This document shows positions 55,710 through 64,000 of a DNA stretch of 64,000 bases, in pieces. The DNA lies in contig NC_087062.1 of the NCBI RefSeq assembly GCF_963678635.1, forward strand, positions 57,678,129-57,742,128, written 5' to 3'. The first letter of the stretch is position 1, and the number at the start of each line of letters is the position of its first letter. Under the pieces are notes generated by a model that had not been told where the DNA came from, did no database searches, and saw only the letters and a program-made list of their open reading frames with translations. A program made the translations under genes and the position numbers. This DNA comes from Symsagittifera roscoffensis (lineage: Eukaryota > Xenacoelomorpha > Acoela > Convolutidae).

Positions 55710-57523
55710 ATGATTCGACAACTTGGATCCCTACACCGCTCAATTTTCCACCCAGCCAACCTCCAAACTCCAATCCCAATAATCCCACTTTTTGCTTTCC
55801 CACCACCCGATTTTCCAATTATTAATATATCATCAAGCACGAATTCGGATACTAACTCAGATTTTTCAGTTTTATACTCTATCTCACAACTTAATAACCC
55901 TAATATAGAAACCCCTGACGAATTTGCAGATTCCGAACCATCTCCATCAAATAATTTTCAGACCAACTCCTCAGTTTTTTCAAAACCCCCTTTTCAACCA
56001 ATCCTGACAAATAATTCACTCCCATCCGTTTCCACTCCTTGTTATGCTTCGCAAGTGACCCAAAGCTACTCCCCACTTCATTCCGACCAATCATATAATA
56101 AGTCTCCAGACACCCCCCAAATTTCCCAAGAACTCGATAATTTTATTACCCTACAACAACAGTTAATACACCCTAACACCCTCACAATACATCAACTTTC
56201 ATCCACAATAGAATCCTCAAACCCATCTACTCGTACATCCTCCTCAGCTTACACTGCATCATTAGCACAATCATCCACATCCACCGAAACACCTAGTAGC
56301 ACTAACCGAGCTTATCGCACTTTTAAAAGAAAATTCCCGAATCATCCATTCCCGACCAAACCAGGAACAGCCTGCGAATATATTAATCACCCACAACACA
56401 CCAACACGAAAGATTTTCTAGCAATCACCTTACCTTCATTTCCACAATATACATTAAATACACCTAACGACACTAATGACACACGAAGTTTCGTAGATGA
56501 ACATGTTTTAATGCCCACACTTCATTGGACAACTTATTATCATTTTACTAACCCCCTTTGCCTACCACTATCTAGTACTCATGACGACATAGAAAAGAAC
56601 AAAAATATATGTTATATAGACTCACCGCAACACTAACACCTAGACAATTTACTTATGTAGCATATAAAAAATTACTAAAAACATTCACTGCACCCCGAGC
56701 TAACGAATTTACAATAAAATATTACGACCATAATATCATCCGAACTAATCAAGACCAATTTTTAGATGAAGATCGCTTCGCTAACCCACAAATAACAGAA
56801 AAATTCTTCATCAAAACATCATATGTATTCACACTTAATATTTTTAATAGAAAATATGATCACATCATTTCTGAAGCACTAAATGATATTCAAGCTTACG
56901 AAAGTTTCACAGACAAATTTCAATTATTTTCACTAACCTTTCACTTCCTTGCACCACATGAACGCGATTTGCACTGTTCCCACGATATTATGTTACGCAC
57001 TAAACAAACTCACACATACACATACTATCGTTTTATACAAAATCATTTTGATTTGCATACCCCATCAAGACAACCACACCATCGTTTTCAGTTTCTTAAC
57101 TCGAAGTACACTTCACTATTTTTTCTTAATTTCACCTATTGCATCAAGGATACTAACCTCCACGGCATCCTCCGCAATTATGACCCAGTAAACAAATGTA
57201 TATATTTTGTCCCATCACGAAGACCTTTAACGCAGAAGAATCCAGACCCTTCCTTATCCCGCATGAATTTATCCAGCCTATGGAAATACCAATATTAGAA
57301 TTCATTCACAATACTAAATATAATCACAAAATATATAACCTCATTCAAAACACACCTTACGAGTTTGCAGTAGGCACCGAAGAACTAAAAACCATTAAAG
57401 CACATCAATTGCTTTGGCCACTGCTCCAAACTAAAAACAACATTCGCATACTAGCCAAATTACTAACAACATCAGATATGATACACGACATCTTCCCCCA
57501 CGGCTTTCCCAGATGACTAACAG
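55710..57523 (+). pseudogene. 3' accessory ORF of retroelement 2, exon 1 (unknown function)
   Basis: Starts six bases after the env TAG. Three overlapping frames (55710-56636, 56609-57298, 57196-57516) form about 600 codons once joined by two frameshifts. The first 210 residues are Pro/Ser/Thr-rich and disordered. The rest is a folded-looking, aromatic- and His-rich domain (FTYVAYKKLLKTFTAP, YYRFIQNHFDLHTP, KAHQLLWPLLQTKNNIRIL) with no signal peptide or membrane helix. A TGA at 57514 closes it just before a strong splice donor. No family recognised. Confidence 0.7.
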
Positions 57524-57607
57524 GTAAGTATAATATAAAATACTCTTCACTAATAAATTTAAATTAGTACTAACCATTTTCTATCAATGTTTATTTTTTA
57601 TTTCTAG
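57524..57607 (+). other. 84-nt spliceosomal intron in the 3' accessory ORF
   Basis: Donor CAG|GTAAGT (57524), textbook branch site TACTAAC (57568-57574), pyrimidine-rich TTTATTTTTTATTTCTAG acceptor ending 57607. All three signals are strong and correctly spaced. Confidence 0.82.
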
Positions 57608-57666
57608 TCTTCACACCACGATCATCTACAAAACAGAAAAGAAAAATAAAAATACAAACTTGTTAA
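57608..57666 (+). pseudogene. 3' accessory ORF, terminal exon with basic tail
   Basis: Spliced in phase with the end of exon 1 (ACA G|TC), it reads FTPRSSTKQKRKIKIQTC and TAA at 57664-57666. The KQKRKIK cluster resembles a nuclear localisation signal. Only the TGA at 57514 separates it from the upstream frame in this copy. Confidence 0.62.
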
Positions 57667-59124
57667 AATTCTTCTAAAATTTATTATTATCTTGCACTAA
57701 ATAATGTAATAAAATTCATACCAAATGTAGTAAATTAATCTATTAATTATTTTCCCATGAAGCAGTAAAATTCAATACGATGAAAATTTATAACTTTAAA
57801 ATTTCCCTCAAATGCAGTAAAATTGAAATTCTATGTAATAAATTAATAAAATGAAAATGCAGTACTAACCTTTTGATATTTTCATTCACTCGCACAGGAC
57901 TTCTATCCAAACTCGCACAGCTCGCCCACAAAGAATTGTTTAAATAATGAATTTAAGTTTCAAGTTTTCCACTCAACAACTCTAACACACGATAAAAAAT
58001 TTCAAACTTTCCTTTAACCCGGTTGGAAAGGAATTATATACTAAACCAAACTAACCAACACAGCTTACTAAACACCACAAATCATAAAATAACAGCATGA
58101 CTAAGAAAAGAAAACCGACGGTACCCAAACAGGATTAACCCAGTTTAAAACTGGATAATTTATTCTTTTGAAGACTATTATAAAGTCTACGAAAGAAATA
58201 ATAAAACACAAAAAAGTCGCAAGACAAAACCATACCAAAAACAATTTGATTTTTGAAAAAAAGACACAACCAAAGTAACATAAAAAAGATCAACATAAAC
58301 CCAACATAAAACGTTATCACATAACAGGACCTCTCAAAGAAACAGCACGAAATCATACTCCCACTTCTGGCCTAACCCATCAGAGAGGACGTCCTGAGCA
58401 TGCTCTATAGCCGGCCTAACCCACCGCGCTACATCCACGCTTTGTGACCACACTTCTATTTTTAATAAGAGATACTCAAGGGTGAGTAAATCTTCAAAAT
58501 AACCGAACTAAAACAAAACGCTTTTGTGAAAACAACTAACTAAATTGATGATTAAAAAACCGAACTATTATGATTTTAAAAAATGTAAATCATACTTTGC
58601 AGTATATAGATCAACACACAACAACAAAGACGAACATCCAAAGACTAGATGATCCCATCACATTCGAACAAAGAATGGCTAATCACAACCGATATGCCGT
58701 CCACAATCACAACTCAAAGGATTTAGAGTACGACTTGACTTCGCAGAAAAGGACTTCATTGAACTAGACCAATGACCTACTCGATGTTCAAGTATACGTA
58801 CAGATCCGAGTTACGAGGCAACCCTTCCACACACGATCTCCACGCCATTCCCAGACGAGGTTGAACACAAAACAAGTTCTCTACAGAATACAGAAAAACC
58901 CGTCATTAGCAAATCATTTTGAAATCAGATTGATTTCATTGGGGATTACAGTCATTGTCACAAGACGACGCAACGGTTGTATGTCCCTAACTCCAGCGTC
59001 CTGGAACTTCCTTAACAAGAGGAACCGGACAAGGATATGATGTTCGCCAAATACCAACGTTCATCATCCATCCTTTGAAATGCAGAAAGATAATTCTAAA
59101 AAACTCTGTAAAACCCGGATGGGT
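57667..59124 (+). other. 3' noncoding part of retroelement 2
   Basis: A-rich, with no convincing gene. A 65-codon frame at 58570-58767 is unsupported. Two GGCCTAACCCA blocks lie near 58370 and 58412; on the - strand the second reads TAGCGCGGTGGGTTAGG, like a tRNA A box. A weak purine tract (GGATGGGT) precedes the LTR at 59117-59124. Confidence 0.5.
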
Positions 59125-59533
59125 GGAACCTGATCTAAACTACATTTTATAATTGGATAAATTGGATATTTTACCACTGTAAAATTTTTAATATTAACCA
59201 ATCATAATCCATCTAACTAACAACCCACGTATTTGTAAGTGCTGAAATTACTTGTAATTTCAGCACCAGAGAGTTTTGAATTTAACTTAGAAATTAGTTG
59301 CCTCTCCAAGAGAACTTCAGCAGCCGCAATAAACCAGTATACCCTAGATCTATTGAGCCTAGCAGAGACTAGTTAAACACCGTGAGACTAGTAAGTATAA
59401 GAGTAAGATTAGGATCGGTATAAAACTAAGAAGTTGCACGAATCTATCCGGCCGAAAATAAGATAGCGTGACGAGCAGACGGTGTACCCTATCCGAAATT
59501 ACTCTATGAGTTAACCATATCGGTCCTAACACA
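59125..59533 (+). repeat. 3' LTR of retroelement 2
   Basis: 409 bp, starts GGAACCTGATCT, ends CCTAACACA, AATAAA at 59328-59333. Followed by the second target copy CAATT (59534-59538), after which the interrupted MITE resumes. Confidence 0.93.
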
Positions 59534-59751
59534 CAATTTTTGGAAAATTTTGTTCAAAAATTAAGCTTTTTTGGCGCGCGCTCCTCCCTCAAAGGCGCAT
59601 TTAAAAATGTAGCTGAAGGCGCATTTAAAAATGTTATAGGTTCCGTCACCAAATATGGATATCCCAAAATAGTACAAAGGGGGAACCTTGCGGTCGGCAG
59701 GGGGTCGAATCCCTGAGGGGGTGTCCGCCCCCCCACCTAATTCCGCCCTTG
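59534..59751 (-). mobile_element. hAT-type MITE, copy 6, right half
   Basis: Continues the half ending at 42057: GGCGCGCGCTCC, GGTCGGCAGGGGGTCGAATC, a G/C-run block and the end CCTAATTCCGCCCTTG. Its outer 8-bp flanks (CTCTGCAA at 41871-41878 and TTCAGCTA here) match only 5 of 8, fitting its age. Confidence 0.82.
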
Positions 59752-60961
59752 TTCAGCTACACAAGCCCTATCGATTGTTATACACAGTAACAAGGTCTTT
59801 AAAACGGATGAATTTTACATAAGTCTTATGAATTAAGATGATCATTTTGGGGAACCTTTCAAAGACTTCAATAATGTAATAACTTTTGAACAACATCAGC
59901 TGACATCATATTGTCTTTTCATGATGGAAGCAAGTTTTCGCAAATAATGATCTTGGTTTGAATTAGTTTAATTTTTTCATCAGCAGTAAAAAGTTAGGAT
60001 AAAAAAATTTGGCTCAAAAGTACCAACGTAGGTCAGGAGAGACAAAAAAGGACCATATCTCCCAACCTACTTCTGGTTTTTTGTTAATAGGAAGTTGATT
60101 TTTAATAGAGGCTTTGCGGAGGTTATACAGAAAACTGCATATACCTTGATTAAAATGAGCATCTACCCTGAGCCACTGCAAAAAAAAACGTCAATTTCGT
60201 CGAAAATTTTGAACAGCATCTTATGTTGTTGCAGAAATACAAATGATCCTAATTATGCTATTTGTAATTAAAACTATAATAGGGTCTAATAAAAGTGTGC
60301 AAATACCTCTGGTAAGCCAACTTAACTAAACTAAGTTAAAAACTAAAGGTATTATTGATGAATTAAAACTGACCGATGTCTAATTAGAGCAACTAGTGAC
60401 GCGAAGTCCACTGGACTTCGTACAGCTAACAACATACAGGTATCTAATTAACTATAAGAGGTCAAGGTTACTACTTAGAGATACACAATCACAACATTCC
60501 CCAATGCACGAAAAAATTGTATCTGCACTTTTACTGGGTAGCCATTATCACACATATTCTCCATTGTCCCCTCACTCCACGGGATCCGAAGTTTGATACA
60601 AAATGAATCAGAGTTCAGTACCAATCGATTTTACAAGAAAAGATACACATTAACATGGAGATGAATATGGGATAGTATTTACAGGCTACCTACAAAAATC
60701 TTACAGAGTTTTACAGATGAACAATTAAGTGATAAAAAAAAATGTAATGTACAATTGGGGTTATGTATCGTATAAACAAATAGAACATACTAAACTAAGA
60801 TTGTACTTGCGTTAAAATGAGTCCATCAGTGAACTACTGTAAAAGTCACTTAAGTTAAGAATGAACATAAAAAGCAATGTTTCCAAACAAAAATGGTATA
60901 AAACCAATGGTAAAATAAAATCTACCTAGTATCCGATTAAGCTAATTGAGTTTTATGAGTT
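59752..60961. other. Region without recognised gene, possible 3' LTR of element 3
   Basis: AT-rich. A perfect 9-bp hairpin CGAAGTCCA C TGGACTTCG is at 60402-60420. Since element 3 reads leftward and its coding part ends at 60962, its LTR would fall here, but no partner copy exists in the window to define it. Confidence 0.4.
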
Positions 60962-62106
60962 TTATGCTGAGGAATTAAAAGTCTTAAGGAAATTGTCTGC
61001 CTTCTTTCTAACTTCCGTATCGATAATCGACGAGATCTCGCTCCCCTCGTCATCTCGGTTATTCATTGGTCTTTCTTCAAACGGAGAGCATACGACAGTA
61101 ATTTTCGGGTTCATCGAGGATGTGGATGAGGTTGACCCTTGGGTTGTTTCGGCCACTAAAATTGGTCTTGGTAATAAATCTTCCAGTGGTGTCAAGTATG
61201 CGGATGGTGAATCGATCGTATTGGAAGCCTGGCGTTTGTTGTTCGACGAGAATGTTATCAGTGGTTCCTCTTCTGAGTCCAATATGTCTTTTATTGAGGC
61301 TGCTGGTGACACCTGTTCTATGAATCGTGTCTCTCCGTAGAATGTGGGGGGGGGCCTGAATTCCTTCCTGGGCGCGACAAACTGCAAGTAGGGACTTCCG
61401 CTAATGTCCCTGTTTGTTTCTCCGGGGAATTCTCGATTGCTATCGGATTGGCACTAGAGCCAGGGGTTGATGTGTGATATGTAGAGGTTGGGGCTTCACC
61501 AGAGAAAGTTCCTATTGGCTGATCTAAAACACTATTACCACTAAAAGACTGAGAATTATGATTAAACTACGAGTCAGTACCCAAATAATCCTCTAAAACA
61601 TTGTCTCAATAGTCTAGGTCTAGCGAAGATGATAGATCCGAGTAACCGAAGTTTAAACTTTTATTGACTGAGGCTTTTGTTTTCCTCCTTTTCGTTGAAC
61701 TAGCGCCGGTTGGTGTGTACGGTGTTGATGGGCCGGTTTCATTGGAGTCCAATCTTTTCAGAGGAAAGTTTCTCTTTCTTTTCTCTGCTAAATCATTTTT
61801 TGGTAACTAACGTATTTGAAACGGACGAATTTTTTTTAGGTGCCAATGGTTGAATTTTTTTGAAGGCGAGATCCGATGTTTGAAGTACATGGTCGTTATC
61901 TAAGGTTACCGTATGCTTTGTATCTGATAATGGTTTTCCGCCAAGGGGTTTAAAGTACGGTTCACCTTCCCTTCTGTTAACTGTCTTCCTAAAACAATTA
62001 CCTCCTTGACAGAAGGGGTTAGATAGTGGGCTCTCTGTATGCCTTGATCGGTCTCATCAGTAGGGTCGCTCTCGTATCCCCTCTTGTTCGGTAACGTTTC
62101 CTCCAA
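60962..62106 (-). pseudogene. Element 3: integrase tail and downstream ORF
   Basis: Reading leftward after the integrase core come a polar frame (61906-62106, with VKEVIVLGRQLTEGKVNRTL) and, after more stops, a 141-codon Ser/Thr/Pro-rich frame (60962-61387) that ends NFLKTFNSSA. These positions suit the variable C-terminal part of a Ty3/Gypsy Pol. No zinc finger, chromodomain or env was recognised. Confidence 0.5.
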
Positions 62107-62149
62107 GTATTCGTCCTCTATGTTGTCATTCGCTCCACAGTCGTGCGCT

Positions 62150-62650
62150 CTTTCTCTGAGAAAATTGACTTCCTTTATTTATATCAATGGCGTGTGAAAA
62201 CAGGGATTTCTAGAATGTATTGGGTGATCTATTAAATTGTTTAGAAAAAGGGGAACATCCAATGGATGGTTGTTCCGATGAACGAAGATTTTGAATGATT
62301 TTATCAATTGCCGCATTTAAAATTGGTTTAGGCTCGTTAAACGACATTGCCATAAATTTTGCTTTGATTGCATAAATAAGACGTTCTACGACTCCATTGG
62401 ATCTATGATCTCCGACTGTACATACAATAAAATTAATTTTGTTCTTCTCGCTGAATTTTTTAAAATCGTTTGAAATGAAGCATGACCCATGGTTCGCTCG
62501 AATCGACTTCGGGCACCCATGTAGATTATAATATCCGACATAAATGTTAGTAAGGAGGAAGCTGAGGTTTTGTTCACCACTTTAGCCGACGGGAATTTTG
62601 TGAATCTATCTATACAAAAAGCCTGCGCTTGTTATTTAACTATACTTTAC
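62150..62650 (-). pseudogene. Element 3: Ty3/Gypsy integrase core fragment
   Basis: On the - strand: CIDRFTKFPSAK, then after a frameshift YNLHGCPKSIRANHGSCF, TVGDHRSNGVVERLIYAIKA and FMAMSFNEPKP. This is the same block as in element 1 (IDRFSKFPSAK, HGIPNSIRVD, TVGDHRSNGLVEK). The second DDE aspartate is Asn here (RANHG). The zinc domain and first catalytic Asp are missing because homology stops near 62650. Confidence 0.78.
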
Positions 62651-64000
62651 TTGAACTTCCTTTTTAACTGTTGATTCTGTGGACAAAACTCATTGTTACA
62701 TTGAAGTTTTATAGTTTCTGCTGGATTTGAAGGATCTTCTTAAGAGTTCCAGTTTCAAGATTGAAGGGATATAATTAAGTAGACTAACTTGGTCAAGTTT
62801 TCTACTTGGTCAAGTATTCATAACGCAGCAAATTTAAGAGAAGGCTCTAGTGTTGAATTACAGCATTTTTATAGGGGTGGAGGTTCTTTAATAGATACCA
62901 TAAGGGCGAAATAATTAAGTCAACCCGAACTTCATTGCATTTGAAATTGTTATTGTCAGAGAAACTTTCTTGAGATGAAAATTAATTGTTATGGCTAGAG
63001 CATAATGCTTTAAGCATAATAATTGAGGCAGCGGCTGTAGATTCAATTCTGCAATACCGAACAAACTAACTGAATAGGTAATTGAGGAGTTTATATTTTT
63101 GTTCGAAGAAAGTCAGGAATACATATGCCTGGGGTGTTTTTTTTTCAAGTTCAGACCATGTTGTATAAGCTGTCATACTCGCTGTCCTTAGATCAAGTCT
63201 TTTACGCTGTCATACTAAAAATGTTTGTCATACTGTTTATGACAATTGCTTGACATGAAGTTATTCCATAAAAACTAATTTCTGAAACCCTTCAAGTTTA
63301 TTTATTAGTCAGTGTGAAAAAACTTGTTGCCGGTTTTTGCTGAATGAAGCACCTTTTGTGTGTCGAAACTTTAATTTATTTGCATTCCAAATTGAAGGTT
63401 TTTGAAATAGAGATTCATATACATTTACTTCTTGGATATAATATGGAGTGAAATTTAATAGATTAGCTTAGTTTAAAAATTATATGAAAAAAAAGCTTGT
63501 CATACAATTCCAAAGTATGAAAAAATGTCCGCCGTACAATTCCATAGAATGGATAAAACGCTCACTTATCATGCTCTTTTGATAAAACTTTTTTAGTCTA
63601 TGTAATTGTATGGAATTGCATGAGATATCTTTTTGCATAGTATAGAATAGTATCACGAGCGTTTTTGTCAGCCCGGTAACTGGTTTAGAGTTTTTTCTAA
63701 ACTGTTTATTTTGAACTGAAGTCTGATATGCAAATTTTGAAAGTAAAACCTGTTATATAGCGGTTTTGAGTGTTAGTAGTTTGTCCCTACCTCAAACTGC
63801 TTAATCTGAAGATTTATAATCTAAAAATCCAGAATAATTAACGTACGAAAATTAAGCGAAGAAAACTAACTCTAGAATTTTTCAAAATGTAAGATCTTGC
63901 CAAAATATTCATGTTGGCGCCCGGCGTCTTGAAACAATTGATCTTGTTGAACATTGTCAGGAACTTTTCAAGTTATCAATTTTTTGTAATCTTTTTTGGC
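62651..64000. other. AT-rich end of the window
   Basis: No coding signal. GTCATACTG/GCATGAC-like and CAATTCCA motifs recur in both orientations between about 63150 and 63640, which may be the remnant of a short TIR element. Boundaries could not be set. Confidence 0.45.

Larger units (their letters stand above)
42058..59533 (+). mobile_element. Retroelement 2: 17.5-kb env-bearing LTR retroelement
   Basis: LTR, PBS, long leader, gag, protease, RT-RNase H, membrane-anchored ORF, env-like ORF, long 3' ORF with intron, LTR, flanked by CAATT. The order is that of an endogenous retrovirus-like (errantivirus-style) Ty3/Gypsy-related element, but the length is about twice the usual. All major ORFs carry stops or frameshifts and the integrase is deleted, so this copy cannot move by itself. 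Base composition is strongly A-rich on the coding strand, unlike the host exons. Confidence 0.92.

Noticed and set aside
58135-58356. 73-codon hydrophobic - strand frame near the end of retroelement 2
   Set aside because: A/T-biased antisense sequence with no conserved motif; wrong strand for the element.
1-64000. CRISPR arrays, bacterial operons, rRNA genes
   Set aside because: No regularly spaced direct repeats, ribosome-binding sites, polycistronic layout or rRNA-like sequence; the DNA is eukaryotic.

Overview
This is animal nuclear DNA. It is AT-rich, its gene is split by spliceosomal introns, its exons are clearly richer in G and C than the introns, and it is crowded with transposons. 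The sequence does not fix the species; an invertebrate is my guess. There are no operons, CRISPR arrays or other prokaryotic features. One assembly gap of 201 Ns lies at 36583-36783.

The main host gene is a KCNQ/Kv7-type voltage-gated potassium channel on the + strand. Eleven exons between 6136 and 27283 join with matching phases from S1 to the stop codon. They encode S1, S2, S3-S4, S5-turret-pore helix, the GYGD filter plus S6 plus helix A, a variable linker of three exons, helix B, the coiled-coil assembly region and a short tail. The N-terminal exon(s) before S1 were not found. The introns hold hAT-type MITEs, TIR elements rich in ATTATAAT, tRNA-derived pieces and a dead Ty3/Gypsy integrase fragment. 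Downstream are two exons of an unrecognised lysine-rich protein (30864-31684) and, after a first retroelement, a small secreted cysteine-rich protein (38716-39042).

Three LTR-retroelement bodies occupy the right half. Element 1 (about 32.15-36.58 kb, + strand) is a Ty3/Gypsy-like gag-pol broken by stops and by changed catalytic residues. Element 2 (42058-59533, 17476 bp) is complete from LTR to LTR. Its 409-bp LTRs differ at 16 positions by my count and it is flanked by the 5-bp duplication CAATT. It sits inside a hAT MITE, whose halves lie at 41879-42057 and 59534-59751. In order it carries a long leader, gag, protease, RT and RNase H, a deletion where integrase should be, a membrane-anchored P/S/T-rich ORF, an env-like ORF with a 468-bp internal duplication, and a long 3' ORF of unknown function that ends through an 84-nt intron into a basic tail. 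Element 3 (60962-62650, - strand) is the 3' part of a relative of element 1.

Transposons are nested at several places (22.0-23.6 kb, 39.5-41.4 kb, 41.9-59.8 kb). The empty relatives in the window allow insertion sites and order of events to be read directly. The least familiar system here is the large env-bearing element 2 with its two extra ORFs.
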